Positions 35,042 through 47,249 of a stretch of DNA of 64,000 nucleotides are shown here, piece by piece (within the stretch, counting starts at the first letter, position 1; every line of letters starts with the position of its first letter). The stretch covers positions 1,798,001 to 1,862,000 of the forward strand of contig NC_089243.1 of assembly GCF_000512585.2 (NCBI RefSeq), written 5' to 3'. The notes beneath the pieces were generated by a model that had not been told where the DNA came from, did no database searches, and worked only from the letters and a program-made list of their open reading frames with translations. Origin of the DNA: Kwoniella bestiolae CBS 10118. Lineage: Eukaryota; Basidiomycota; Tremellomycetes; Tremellales; Cryptococcaceae. The position numbers and the translations under genes were made by a program.

Positions 35042-35485
35042 GTAAAGTAAAGGAGGAGAGAGCGAGAAGAGTGATGGAACGAACAGAGCTATAAAGACAA
35101 AACAGGCTCAGTCACTCACAGTCTGATGTTATGCTCGACTCTGCGAGACTTTTGTTGGTTTTATGTACGTTGATATATGAAGATGTAGAAGAGAAGAGGA
35201 CAAGTTGAACGAGGTTAAAAGGGGAATGCGACGAAATCCAAAATTCTCAAATCCGCCCAAGTGAATTTGGTGAGATGGGAGTGGATCACCTGAATATCTT
35301 CCCATCGTATTTTATGTGATTTATCCCAGAAAAGTTGAGAGCAGCGCAAGTGGCCATCACCGTACCTGACTTGCCCGAGTGCATCAATTTTGCAAGTTCC
35401 AGTATTTTGGAGATATCCATTTGACAGTGTTTACAAAGGTATACATACGCACTCTGCATCTAGACAAAGACAGATACCTCACACA

Positions 35486-37597
35486 ATGTCAGCTGTAGCT
35501 CGTCGAGACGACAGTCTAAAATCCGCCAAAAAGCGAAAACGACCCTCCACTACTTCTACAACCGAGAGGGATGAAGCTCCTCAACCAGTCACCGACGCAG
35601 ACTCAACAATGGCAGAGGCGACCTCCTCGAAAGTCACGCTTGATGCTCCTTCATCTGCTGTGGACGGAGCGAGAACCACCCCTGGATCAACGTATGAGAG
35701 AGTCCCATTCTCTACTTTGAACTTGTCCAACCCCACTATGAATGCGATTCAGCGAATCGGGTTCGAAACTATGACTGAAGTTCAAGCTAGGACTATACCC
35801 CCTCTCTTGGCTGGCAAGGACGTGTTGGGAGCTGCGAGGACTGGATCGGGAAAGACCATGGCCTTTTTGGTTCCTAGTGTTGAGATGTTGAGTACACTCA
35901 GGTTCAAGCCTGTTAATGGTGAGCTCACTTAACACGAACAAGGCCCATTTAGTTGACGTTCGCTGATCATATCGTATTGTCATCATCGCAGGGACCGGAG
36001 TTATAATCATTTCCCCAACTCGAGAGCTCGCCCTGCAAATATTCGGCGTAGCCAAGGAACTCATGCAAGGTCATTCTCAGACATTTGGTGTGCTCATGGG
36101 AGGAGCCAACCGAAAAGCAGAAGCGGACAAGTTGGTGAAAGGTGTGAATCTGATTGTAGCTACTCCAGGTAGATTGTTGGATCATTTACAAGTAGGTCAC
36201 GCTAACATGAGAAGTCATCATCTTGATGTTGCTGAAGCTAATACCATGTGGCATTCTTTGTAGAACACTAAAGGATTCGTATTTAAGAACCTGAAAGCTT
36301 TGGTCATTGACGAGGCTGATAGGATTTTGGAGATCGGGTTCGAGGAGGAGATGAAACAGATCATCAAGCTGTTGCCTGCTGGTGAGCTACCGTCTCCTGA
36401 ATTCTCTCGCGCACGTTGCTCCCTTCTAAGATCCAATCTTTCTGGTTGTACACATGGCATCCCGCGACCCAGAGCTAATATTTCCTTCCACTGCAGAAAA
36501 CCGTCAATCAATGCTCTTCTCCGCCACGCAAACCACCAAAGTCACCGACCTCGCCCGAATCTCCCTCCGACCAGGTCCCCTGTACATAAACGTCGACGAG
36601 GAGAAACAAGCCTCAACGGTAGATATGTTGGAACAAGGTTACGTCGTCTGCGAATCCGACAAGCGATTTATGCTGTTGTTCACGTTCTTGAGGAAAAACT
36701 TGAAGAAGAAGGTCATCGTGTTTTTCTCGAGCTGTAATTCTGTTAATTATCACGCGGAGTTGTTGAATTACATTGATGTTCCGGTGTTGGATTTGCATGT
36801 GAGTGAAGTTCTTTTCGAGGCTTATCAACAAGGGACATTCTCTCTGACAGCCACACCATGTTATCTGGGAATTTCATGCTGATACTCTGCAAACTTATAG
36901 GGCAAACAGAAACAACAAAAACGAACCAACACATTCTTCGAGTTCTGCAATGCCCCCTCTGGTATCCTACTCTGTACGGACGTAGCTGCTAGGGGTCTCG
37001 ATATCCCCAAAGTAGATTGGATCATCCAGTTCGATCCACCCGATGATCCGAGGGATTATATACACAGAGTAGGACGAACAGCCAGAGCAGGTAAAACTGG
37101 GAAATCTCTGTTATTCCTCTTACCTTCCGAATTGGGATTCCTGAGATTCCTTAAGGTGGCGAAGGTGCCGCTGAACGAGTATCAGTTCCCTCAGAAGAAG
37201 ATTGCGGATGTGCAGAAGCAGGTTAGTTGGGTTGACTCTTTTATCTACATCTAGCTTTACCAGTCATTCAAGGTGATACATGCTAACCACGTACGGTTCA
37301 ATACAGCTCGAAAGCCTAATCTCAAAGAATCACTACCTAAACACCTCAGCCCGAGACGGCTACAGATCATACCTCCAATCCTACGCTTCCTACTCTCTTA
37401 AAAAGATATTCGACGTGAACAAATTGGATCTAGCAAAAGTAGGTAAAGCATTCGGATTCAGCGTACCCCCTAAAGTAAACATCTCGGTGGGTACGGCGAA
37501 GGCCAAGAAGGAGAGGAATGACGATAGCGATGAGGAGGAGGACGATGGGGTACCGAAGAAGGCTTATTATAGGAATAGGAAGAAGGGGAAGTTTTAG
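35486..37597 (+). CDS. HAS1: DEAD-box RNA helicase Has1 (DDX18)
   Basis: Six exons (35486-35918, 35992-36191, 36264-36381, 36497-36798, 36901-37221, 37307-37597) give 554 residues. Motifs in order: Q-motif region (FETMTEVQARTIPPLLAG), Walker A ARTGSGKT, PTRELALQ, GG, TPGRLLDHL, DEAD (LVIDEADRILEIGFEEE), SAT (MLFSATQT), VFFSSCNSV, TDVAARGLDIP and HRVGRTARAG. The C-terminal extension (LISKNHYLNTSARDGYRSYL, SYSLKKIFDVNKLDLAKVGK, FGFSVPPKVN) identifies Has1 among DEAD-box proteins. Has1 works in both 40S and 60S assembly and releases snoRNAs from pre-rRNA, which fits its divergent position to UTP5 and the snoRNA-bearing leader. Confidence 0.94.
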
Positions 37598-37932
37598 GTG
37601 TTGTTTGGTTTTGGGTAGTATGTATGTTATGGTTTGATGCATTTTGGTCTGGATTATCATTACTCTAAGTGTACATGAAATGGTACGTTTGGGTAGCCGA
37701 CTTGGCTTTACTTGACTATAAGAGCAAGATTGAGATGCGTAGGAAGTCAGTTGCAGTGTGATATAATCGATCACGTATATGTGGCATACTGGTATGATAG
37801 ATGCATTTTTGGTGGTTTGAAAACATGTGGTCTAGTCTACGAGGTACAACAATATATGATAACCTATGAAAACGTATGAGTACTGAGACAGAAGAGCTTC
37901 GTCCCGCACGAAGGATTGTAGGTAGCCTGGGT
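37598..37932. other. intergenic, convergent 3' ends
   Basis: A 335-nt AT-rich gap between the stops of HAS1 and the CPSF30 gene; nothing further seen. Confidence 0.5.
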
Positions 37933-39313
37933 TTACTGATCCCTCTCCCTCTTCAGTCCACCTCTATCTCCCGGTACAGCCTGGTTAGGACAGGTATTTG
38001 CGAAATGGCCGTACTGATTGCATCTCTATATGAGTGAGAACGATGAGTCAGTATCAGTTCCCCTCATGAACAAGATTCAAGAAACGAGTTAACTTGGAGA
38101 AAACGGGTAAATTGAGAAAAAATGAAAGTGATAGAACAGGACACGAAAGAAGACTCAACTCACAAAGCACAGCACCGTACTCAGATCCTTAACCCAACCA
38201 GTCTTCTTCTCATACCCAGCAGGAGCCCCCTGCGGTACCTCCCTATTCTCATTCGACCTCCCACCATGTCCGTGTCCGCCATGTCCATCATCGTTCCGCC
38301 TAGCATTACTCGACAAAAAACCTCCTGCCCTCCATCCAGAGAGGGAACCACCTTCGACCCATGCCGGGGCGGGCACGACGACAGCGTTGGGATCGTATTT
38401 GTATTCCCTCCATCGGCCGTATCCTGCTGGAAGTTGGGGTGGCGGGCCGGTGAATTGGGTGGGGTCGGGTGGGATGGGGTTTATATATTCTTCGGGCTGA
38501 GGGCGGTCCGATGGGGGACTAAGTAGGGTATGAGAGATTAGCATATGTTCAATTTAAGGGGTCAGAACGAATGCGTTCAATATAGGAAAGCATCAATAAT
38601 TCATTACAGTATAGAGGATAGGTATACTCACTGGGCAAGCTTGCACCCCTCACCATCAGGACAAAACCCGCTCTGATAAGCCCCACAAAGTCTCCTCCTA
38701 ATATGTTTCCTAGGACACTCCCCTCCCAAAAGACAAAACCCCCTATTATAATCCGGGCACTGTACTCTCCGGTCCCTAGGATGAAAGTACAGGCATTCCC
38801 CTCCCAGCTCGCATTTCCCCTGTTTCACAAACATCACGCACACAGGCATCGTACGGAGATTCCAGTCATGCGTGTACTCGCAATTATCGCCCATCTTGCA
38901 GAGGTTTCGGAGGTAATGTTTACATACTGTTAGTTTCTTTTCGCGTTCTCTGGGGTGGGGTGGGAGGGGTGGAGGTAAGGTGAAGTTCGCGGGGGAGGGG
39001 GTGGTATGGCGGTAAGGGCATTGTGAGGGGGGGAGAGGACATCCAAGGGGAGTAAGGGAGAGGGGACAGATTTGGGTGTCTACGTTGAATTCAATATCGG
39101 ATTAGTATATGTCCGTGAAATGTGGTGATGGTAAGATGAGATGGAAGAAGGGAGAGTGGGAATGTACTTACCCGAATCAAGCTTATACCTCTTTTCAGCT
39201 TTCAGATACCCTTCAACATCCAAATTGACCTGGTGAAAATCCGGTCGGACGAAATCTGCTGCTCTGCCCAGATGGGGGTCGAGGGGTGTTGAAGAGCTCG
39301 CAGCGGCGGCCAT
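37933..39313 (-). CDS. YTH1: CPSF30/Yth1, CCCH zinc-finger polyadenylation factor
   Basis: At least four exons, from 39313 (MAAAASSSTPLDP) to a TAA at 37933-37935. Five CCCH fingers follow one another: ICPLS..GCPLPPSQCPYRH, VCKHYLRNLCKMGDNCEYTH, CVMFVKQGKCELGGECLYFH, CPDYNRGFCLLGGECPRKH and CGAYQSGFCPDGEGCKLAQ. The last exon adds a CCHC zinc knuckle (CFRCNQYGHFANTC), separated from the fingers by a Pro/Gly-rich linker. In the cleavage and polyadenylation factor this subunit binds the AAUAAA signal and Fip1. S. cerevisiae Yth1 has no zinc knuckle, while metazoan CPSF30 does, so this copy has the longer architecture. Confidence 0.9.
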
Positions 39314-39925
39314 TGTTGTGGGTCGTACGGAGATTCGTTTTCTATGTCGATCAGGACTTGGTCTTCAATCCTCAAAAAGACCTATTCGTTGGCTGAATGC
39401 ATATAACAAGGGAGTGTGAAACGAGGGATAATTGAAGATGAGTTGCTGGTTTAACTCTTCGTTGTTGAAAGTCGAAGGTTTGAAGTCGAGATTGATTGTC
39501 CGGTTGAATTGCTGACTAAGCGGAATCAAATTCACCACCATACAGAGGATGGTATCGAGTCTATACCAGATGATTCTCTTCTCTCTCCCCACGTGCAACT
39601 TGCACCCTCCATGCATACAGAGAGCAGCGAGAGGGGTTGGATGGTGCATGCAGGCGCGAAATGGCAATGGACAATGCAGACGACTGATATAGTGACTGAC
39701 TTTACAACGATACTTCGGTACAAGGCGCACTCTAACATGTTTGTCTCTCGGCGTTCCACACTACCAGCAAACCCATCCGATAATGATGGGTACGTTACAT
39801 ACAACAAAAGTTTCCAATTAACACAATATGGTCGTGCTACTCGAACACGTATATACAAAGCGTACAAATAGGATCTAACCATCAAGCGATTGATACACCG
39901 ATACTTTGAACAAACCATACTACCC
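39314..39925. other. intergenic
   Basis: A 612-nt region holding the YTH1 promoter and the 3' flank of the Ser-rich gene. Open frames exist on both strands (39509-39871 plus, 39532-39918 minus) but show no domain, codon pattern or splice context that I trust. Confidence 0.4.
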
Positions 39926-41726
39926 CTAAAACCTAGACTTGAAAGTCATCTCTACCGGACTATCGGTAATCTTCCTCTCCCGCTTACTACTCTTACTATC
40001 TGGAGATTCACCAAACCAATGATGGGTGCGATCCTCCTCTCCATGAATATGTTGATGGCCATTGGCCTCTTCCAGCCTATTCATATCTAGAAAAGGTACT
40101 TTCATCCCACCTTTATAAGGCGGTGAGACAGGGAACGCCCTAGTAGGAGACTTATCATCCAATCGTTCAGGCGATAAATTTGAGTTCTCCTTCCTCCGTT
40201 CATCGACAAGTTCGTCGCTTGACGATGCATCCATATTGGTGAAAGTATTGATCAAAGGTGACCTAGGTCTAGCTTTGTCTTTCATCAATGATCGGGGTGA
40301 CAGTTCCCCCGGCCCTGTATTGCTTCGGACCAAGCTCGGTGCTCGAGGCTTGTTTCTGGTCTGATGTAGTTCTGTTGTAGGAGAAGGAGACTTGTTTTGG
40401 GACTGGGTAGGATGGGAACCAGCGATAGTAGTTGCTCGGCCTAGATTGGTAGTCGAAGGTGTACGAGGTGATTTGGGGTTGATGGGGAGTTGGCGTGGGA
40501 AGGTAAGTTTGGGTGTACCGAGTTGATGATAATTTCGAAGCGTGTCTGATATCTCGCCGAGCTATAAGAATCAAACTGAGTAAGCAATATAATCAATCAG
40601 AGGGAACCAGAGGTGCATAGGGTGAATTCGATATGTTCCACTTAAGGTCAAGTAAAATAAGGTACGAGCCAAGACGACTCACCCTCTGCATGATATCTTC
40701 GATGCCCTTCTGCCTCTCCTCAATCTTACTTTTCACCTCACCCTCCCCCTTGTTATCCTCTCTATCGACTTGCCAAATCCCATTCTCGCCCATTCCCAAC
40801 CCCTCCAACCCTAGATGCATCTTTCCCAACTGTTCCTGCCCTTTCAATACTATCTCAAGATATCCTCTCAAATTCTTACTCATGCTTATACCATCTTTCG
40901 ACAAGTTCGCATTGAATATCTCATAGATCGGTTGATTACTTTCCTGCGCGCTTTGGACGTTGCTCGCACTCTCTCCCGACGGGATTGCGGAGGGTAATAG
41001 GCCTTTGGTGTCGGATGGAGGGGACGTAGCTGAATGGGATGGATGGCCTGGAGCAGACGTCGCTCTAGTCATGGATGGTCGAGCCTCGAGGGTTGAGGGT
41101 GAAGATAGGGGTTGGATATGGTTGGATACGTATTTATCATGTACCGATATAGGAGGTAGCAGGTTTGGATCATCTGCCAGATTTGATGATTTGCTGTGTA
41201 ATTCCCTTTGGGAGGGCAAGTCGACAGATGATTTGGGTAGAGAAGTATCATCTCCAGGTAAGAGGCTGAACGAGTCACTCGTAGTGTGTTCCTCATCCTT
41301 GTGGTTTCCATCTGAGCCGGATATCCCACTGGCATCTTGGACCTGTCTCGACGAACCAGACATCCCGAAATCCCTCGCTAGAAGAGGTGCTCTAGACCCA
41401 CCACTGGTCAACATATCACCTCTATCGCGATGGGAATCACCATGTTCGCTTAGAGTCGGTAAGCTACTCTTGGAGTTTGAGGAATGCTGTGGCTGGAAGG
41501 GATAGATAGGGTTGGTGATGCTGAATGGTGAGCCTAGATTATCGCTCGCGAGTTGTCTATCAGCGGGTGGTGAAGTTGGTATCTTCGACGAAGGGGATGA
41601 ATGAATGGGGGGATCGCTTTCGTAAATTGAGGATGAGTTTAGAGGTAGACTCGGACTTGCTGGGTTGTTTTGTGAGCTGTTGTTGTTTGATGATCTTCGT
41701 CTTGCGAGGGAATAGTAACCCAACAT
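39926..41726 (-). CDS. Ser/Pro-rich protein of unknown function
   Basis: Two exons (41726-40683 and 40561-39926) give 559 residues. I do not recognise the family. Most of the protein is disordered: Ser/Asn/Pro-rich with SPP and SSP motifs typical of phosphorylated proteins. One short region near the middle looks folded and helical: PIYEIFNANLSKDGISMSKN, then LEIVLKGQEQLGKMHLGLEG, followed across the intron by EERQKGIEDIMQR and LGEISDTLRNYHQLG, which could form a coiled coil. The C-terminal tail contains KARPRSPL, KSPTRAFPVSPP and is basic. The start Met follows a short leader; the phase across the intron is exact. Confidence 0.65.
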
Positions 41727-42285
41727 GATGTTTCTGTTGGTGAGCTGTTGATATTATCCTCTTCAAGGTACAAATACATCTATCCATACGTGAAGTGAGA
41801 TTTGGGACCGATATCTGCTCGCTCATTGCTGATACCGTATACTCATGTTTATCCGGTGATTATCCGATGCCAGCGCAAGTAGTGCAAGTGATCGATCATT
41901 CCTCCACTTGCAATTGTCGAGTGCAATGGGTGTATTCTTGAGAATCATCCATTAATACATCCCCATGCATATACCATATTCTCAATTGAACATCCATCGC
42001 ATCTCTACTTGCTCAGCGTCAGAATCTGACCATGCCAAGCAAGCATCATCATACCCTAGACCTCGATCAGGACTCAAGGTGACAAGGTGAGAAGAACACA
42101 ATATACTATTGTGATGACTAAGCCAAATCTCCAATCTGGTGGAGGGGGTTCATTCTAAGCGATATAAAAATGCTCTAATCATACTGTACTAAATATAAAC
42201 TGGAGCTGATTGATCGATTATACTGATCCATTTCGTTCTCCCATCCTACATCTTATCAGTGCTGCTCCTGCTTGGTGTGATACTA
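41727..42285. promoter_or_regulatory. divergent promoter, Ser-rich gene / MFS
   Basis: A 559-nt gap between divergent genes, with no coding signal that I trust. Confidence 0.45.
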
Positions 42286-44196
42286 ATGATGACTGATATA
42301 CCATACGATCTATCAAAGAGGGATTCAGAAAAGACTTTATGTCCTCTTGCAGATCCGATCGGTACCTCCTCCGCCCCCTGTCCCAAGGAATATCAGATAT
42401 GTCAATCTCTTCCACAACACCCCACCGCGCAGGCCGAGACCGATGGGCAGATAGAAGCAAATGATGTGAAAGTGGGGAACTCATTCTCGGAGCGTAAGAA
42501 ATGGAGTTTATTAGCTTTATTCAGCTTTTCATTGATTGTTGATCGTAAGTTGTTTCTCAGTCATCCATCCATCCTTCCTCTCTTCGTCTTGAGGCACAAG
42601 GATCGATGATCGAGACTGACCAATATTTCACACAGAATGGGCTTATACCGCCTACTTCCTATTTACCCCAGCGGTATCAAACGAATACTCGATCCCCGCC
42701 GCCCAGCAATCATGGGTGATCAATTCCTACGTGATCAGCTTTGGATCCACCATCCTCCTTTTCGGCCGTATCTCTGACTTGTATCCTCCATCCACCGTGT
42801 TCACCTACGGTTTCCTAACTCTGGGTTTGCTCAACCTGATCATCTCCTTCTTGCCCGAGATGTACTCGTACTTTGTCTTCAGGGCGATATCCGGTATAGC
42901 AGCAGCAGCGTTGATCCCCTCGGCGTTCAAGTTGATCTCTGGAATCTTCCCTAAAGAACAGTTAGGTAAAGCTCTGACGATTTATTCGGCGGCTGCGCCC
43001 GTGGGAGGAGGGAGCGGAGCGATCATAGCTGGAGTGGTGGATTTGATACCCTACGGTACCGGTCAGATGTCTGCTTGGAGATGGTTCTCGAGGATATTGG
43101 CCGTGATGATTTTCATCCCTGCTGTGGGGTCTATATGGTGGATGCCCAAAGATATAGGCCGCGATCCGAGCAGGAGCGAGGAGAGTAGTAGACAGAAATT
43201 CATAAAATTGGATTTGGGCGGTTCCTTCATGTAAGTCACGTATCTGAGGTTGTGTATATCTTCCATGTCAAGTTCGTCGTATGTACAACGCTGAAGTCAG
43301 CTCAACCATGGTCCACCGCAGCATTCTCTCTGCTGTCCTTTTACTCATTCTATCCCTAACGATGGGAGGTGATCACGGATTCAACACCGCATACTTCATC
43401 GCACCATTCATCATCTCCCTATTCCTCTTCCCCACTTTCCTATGGTACGAATCGAGATTACCTGAAGGATACCCGTTGCTCCCTCCATCGATATTCAAAC
43501 TCACCAACGTCGGTGTATTCTTGTTCCTGGGGTTGATCCTTTTCTCCTGGTGGTCCGCCAATCTATCACCACTATTCATCATCTACCTGACTTATAGGGG
43601 GGAGAGCGGTATCGCGGCGGGAGCAAGGCTGTTCCCACAAGCGGCAGCATCAATTGTCGTCACCCTCCTACTGGCCAGGTGGTCCTGGTTCACCCATCAT
43701 CCAAGATACGCCATCACCACTGGATTGACGCTGGCCATAGCGGCGTATGCGGTTTTCTCTCAGTCCACTGATCAGGTGGGAACCGATTATTGGAAATTCA
43801 TCTTCCCACCGGAGATCTTTGGTTCCGCTGGGGCGATGATGGTTTACAGTGCTACCAAGTCAGTCAATTTTACCATAATGACCTTATCAACCACCCCCTT
43901 TCGCTGTTTACTGATGCTATGATTCTCGCAGCGTCGGAGTCATGACGGCCGTCCCACCTTCCATAGCAGGTACCGCCGGTGGACTGCTCCAAGTTTCTTT
44001 CCAAGTCGGTTCAGCCCTGGCACTAGGCATCCAAGCGGGTTTATTTACCATTCATGATGGTTATTTGGCCAACTTCAAGAACGTACAGATATCATGGTAC
44101 TTTGAGATGGGATGGTTGGGGTTGGGTCTGTTAGTGTTCTTGGTGGGTTATAGGAACGTCAAGAAGCTGTCGGAGAACGTTGAGGTGGGACATTAG
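42286..44196 (+). CDS. major facilitator superfamily transporter
   Basis: Four exons (42286-42544, 42636-43230, 43322-43858, 43932-44196) give 551 residues. After a polar N-terminus of about 75 residues come multiple hydrophobic helices: LLALFSFSLIVD, WVINSYVISFGSTILLFGRI with the motif-A-like FGRISDLYPP loop, FRAISGIAAAALIPSAFKLI, and later LSAVLLLILSLTMGG, GGLLQVSFQVGSALALGIQA and LGLGLLVFLVGYRNV. The arrangement (YxxFGxxxLLxGRxxD, then the PSAFK turn) fits the drug:H+ antiporter DHA2 branch with about 14 helices. The substrate cannot be told from the sequence. It could be a multidrug or amino-acid-type exporter. Confidence 0.82.
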
Positions 44197-44752
44197 GCTG
44201 CGTTTGGGTAGATCGGGTGTGTGTCAAATAGTAGTCGGTGAAGGGAAGTCATTGGTGAGGATGGACAGGATTGCCTAGATACGTACGATCATAGATTGTG
44301 GAGGATTCGGCATAGACTGGATAACTAGATATCATATGTATATAGGTCGATTATATGAACAGCCCAAAATCGATCTCAGTGTTTCATCACTTGATACACT
44401 ACCTACATCATAACATGAAATCATCATACATGCAATACGTACAATTGGACTTGTGACATTACAATCTAACTACGGACGAACATGGGTATGGAATCTACGT
44501 ACAAACGAAAATCGAATGAATTGATAGGAAAATCAGGAAGGTGGAACAATCTGAGGTTGGATTGATGATAGTCAAATATACTGATATATAAAATAAGGCA
44601 AAGTGGGTTTCGACCTATAGACAGAATAAGACGATATGACATATGATTACTGAGAAGAGTGTCGATTGTAATCTGTTAGAATATCTGTGATACTGTATCA
44701 GCATTTGCTGATGCCCACTTCAGCAGATTTACCGGTCTAACTCACAGTAGGA
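44197..44752. other. intergenic, convergent 3' ends
   Basis: A 556-nt AT-rich gap between the MFS stop and the coiled-coil gene stop; nothing further seen. Confidence 0.5.
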
Positions 44753-46062
44753 TCATAATCCTTCAGCGGATCTCATCATCAGATCCCAAAGCTCATTTTG
44801 AAGTCTGTTCTTCTCATCCTGGACTTTACTGTTCTCAACGCGGAAAGTGTCTACTGGCGCCTTCAACTTCATGATTGACTTTTCTAATGCCGCTACTCGG
44901 ATTTGATGGGTGGTACCATCATCGAGCGAGCCGTGTGGGGTAGGGGTGTCCGAAGGTGTAGCGAGGTGAGCCTATGTGTGGGTAATATGTCGTAAGCGAG
45001 ATGTACTGTCTGACTGGTGATTGTACCCACGACAATGTGCATTCCGGATTCTTCTTCTTCTTTGCCAAGTCCGTCTTGTTCAGCTGCGTCTCCTCCGCTG
45101 TGCAGCGTCAATCCTGAAACATCACCAACTTCTTGAGGGCGATGGCCTGAGTTATCGATTATGAAACCGGAAGCAAGACCGGTGTAGGGAGGAGAAGTAG
45201 GTTGTACAGAGTACGAGGAAGTGACGGAGTGTGATTTGGGTGTGACCCAGATACCGAATGTATCGTCCTCTCGAGTGGAATGGCTTGAACTTGATTGCGG
45301 AGCAAGGGGTTGATCGAGGTAAAATAACTGTTTCTTCAAATTCAAATTCTCGTCTTTTACTTTGTTTAATTGAATTTCCACATCGGCAAGCCTTGATCGG
45401 AGTTGATCAGCTTGCTTCTCAAGTCGTTGATTGGCGTTTTTCACTTGGTGATACTTTCCCTCGAGCTCCGCAAATCTATTTCCATCCGGTGAAGCGATCT
45501 TCCTCTTCTTGCTTGGTGAAGAACTGGAAGGTTTCGATAAGATTTGTACTTGACGTTGAAGGCATCTAATCTCTTCATCCATCCTCTTTCGATCCTTCAA
45601 AGCAGCTTGGATATCTCTAGAGTACTCGTTCCTGTCCTTGACTCTATCTTCCTTGAGGGATTTGATCTGACCCTCTTTGTACCCATTCAGTCTCTGATAT
45701 CTTTCGAGGTCTTCTTGACATCTCGTCAGCTGGTCCGAAAGGGTTGTGTTGACTTCATGTAATGCTTGAGTGTCTTGTTGGGCAGCCTCGATGTGCAAGT
45801 GGGTGTTCTGGAGTGCTAAGAAGCATTCTTCCCAGTGTGAGAGGAATTGGATTGCCAGTGGTTGAGCGGGTGGGTTCAAGCGGGTCATGAGTTGTCTGGC
45901 GATTGAGATTGCTTGGAGCTGTTGAAGGATGAATGGGTCTGAGGGTGGAGCGTCGCTGGTCTGGATCGGTTGATTGAGGGTAGTTTCGTGTGATGTGTAC
46001 GGTGCGGTTGAAAGTTCATCTTCGACAGCTTGAAGATGATTCTGAGGAGAAAAGGAGGACAT
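44753..46062 (-). CDS. coiled-coil protein of unknown function
   Basis: Two exons (46062-45031 and 44971-44753) give 416 residues. I do not recognise the family. Residues from about 80 to 240 are an extended coiled coil, with heptads visible in HEVNTTLSDQLTRCQEDLER, LKEDRVKDRNEYSRDIQAAL and RLEKQADQLRSRLADVEIQL. A basic patch KPSSSSPSKKRKIAS lies in the middle and could be a nuclear signal. After a Ser-rich linker the second exon ends in another short coil (IRVAALEKSIMKLK, NSKVQDEKNRLQNELWDLMM). The reading frame also stays open into the intron, but the spliced form regains a proper coil, so I prefer it. Confidence 0.68.
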
Positions 46063-46650
46063 GTTGTAGGTGAGTAGAGCTTTTACAGAGAATGATGAGC
46101 TTTTTGATCTGTCGATGAAGAGTCAGTAGTCGTACGGAAGCGTAGAGTGCTCACCCCTTTTGAGTCTCTTGTGAGAAGGGATCAACTTGGGATGACTTGA
46201 AAAGGAAACCGATGCAAAAGGAAATGCAGATGCAGATGCAAATACAAATACAAATACAAAGGTAGATGTAGATGTAATGGAATGAAACAGGAAGATACTT
46301 TACTGTATAGCTTATACATGTGTTGAAGATGATGATGTTGGTTGAGTCAACCGTTGATCACGCAAAGACCGGCGGTATCATATCTACTCAAAGATGAGTG
46401 ACGCACGGATCATTTGTGATAACTTGTATATATGCTATAAGTATCTCCATTGTGAACCAATGACGAATGCAAGTCTCCTTTGATAATTGATACAACGCAA
46501 GGGTGAGGATGAAGGTCCGATCAGACCCAAGTTTGAAACGAATGCCGTCTCGACTCGACTCGATATATCTTGAATTCATCTACTAATATATATATATATA
46601 TGTATGTTTACTTTTACTTCTTTTTTAAAACATACTATTCACCATCCAAC
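46063..46650. promoter_or_regulatory. divergent promoter with short tandem repeats
   Basis: A 588-nt gap. Degenerate hexamer repeats lie at 46224-46278 (ATGCAG three times, AAATAC three times, GTAGAT twice), and an (AT)n tract at 46584-46605, 46-67 nt before the next start codon, may be its TATA element. Confidence 0.45.
46224..46278. repeat. hexanucleotide microsatellite
   Basis: Adjacent runs of three related six-base units (ATGCAG, AAATAC, GTAGAT), each repeated two or three times, in the upstream region of the coiled-coil gene. Confidence 0.7.
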
Positions 46651-47249
46651 ATGAATCACATAGACATCAACGACTTCCTCACAGGCCGAACTGTCACTCA
46701 ACCTTCAGGTGAGTTGATTGTGCTGGATCCTCGCGGGATCAAAAGTGGCAACATACAGTGCTCTAAGCTGATTCCTGTGCCCTCAACCCTAGCCTCTTCT
46801 CATACCACATCTTGCCCAGCAGAATACATGGACAAAGTGCAATGCATTCTTCATCGATCAGCTACATTCCTGGACAAAATTTCAAATTCATATACCACCA
46901 ACCAAGCGACAGCAACAGCCGCCACCGGCCTCACTGATATCCCCAAAATCATCTCGGTGATCACGTCAGCTCTGGACGAAGCTCGGAAAATCGAACGCAT
47001 CCTTTCCGATCAGAGTATATATGGTTCACAAGTTATCTATATGCCTGAGAACTCGCATCTGAGAAATAGTATCAGTACGACCCTTTCAAATACGCAGGTA
47101 TGACTTATCCATATACATGCAAATTATTCAACTTGTCGCGTGTGTGGGATCTGTCTTTCGCGGTGCGCTGGTCCATTCTTGTGTAATAGACTCATCTCTC
47201 CCCATCACAGATCTCTAACCAGGACAAGTTACTATACTCTACGTCATAG
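46651..47249 (+). CDS. small helical protein of unknown function, copy 1
   Basis: Three exons (46651-46708, 46793-47097, 47211-47249) give 133 residues. No known domain. The core is helical with a Leu/Ile pattern: MDKVQCILHRSATFLDKISN, then LTDIPKIISVITSALDEARK. Intron 1 (84 nt) is in frame and lacks stops, so an unspliced form adds 28 residues. The downstream gene (47652-48693) has a segment with the same spacing of ILxxxAxxLDxxS and ILDxAxxI positions, so the two may be tandem paralogues, this one being the shorter. Exon 3 is supported only by a phase-correct acceptor and a stop 13 codons on. An (AT)n TATA-like tract precedes the start. Confidence 0.5.

Larger units (their letters stand above)
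34233..35180 (-). other. spliced non-coding leader of UTP5 (inferred snoRNA host)
   Basis: On the minus strand, splice signals form a chain: donor GTGAGT at 35119 to acceptor TAG at 34893 (branch GCTGAC); exon; donor GTGAGC at 34827 to CAG at 34543; exon 34542-34486; donor GTAAGT at 34485 to CAG at 34247 (branch GCTGAC), which ends 14 nt before the UTP5 ATG. The putative exons have no shared long reading frame. Introns of 227, 285 and 239 nt are far longer than the usual 50-90 nt here, and two of them contain snoRNA-like sequences. The leader shares its upstream end with the HAS1 promoter. It could instead be a separate snoRNA host transcript. Confidence 0.6.

Noticed and set aside
39509..39918. 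Overlapping open frames on both strands between YTH1 and the Ser-rich gene
   Set aside because: About 120 codons each but of random composition, overlapping one another, with no domain or splice evidence.
40960..41505. 181-codon plus-strand frame opposite the Ser-rich gene
   Set aside because: No domain, no start context; the minus-strand frame has exact splice phase and is preferred.
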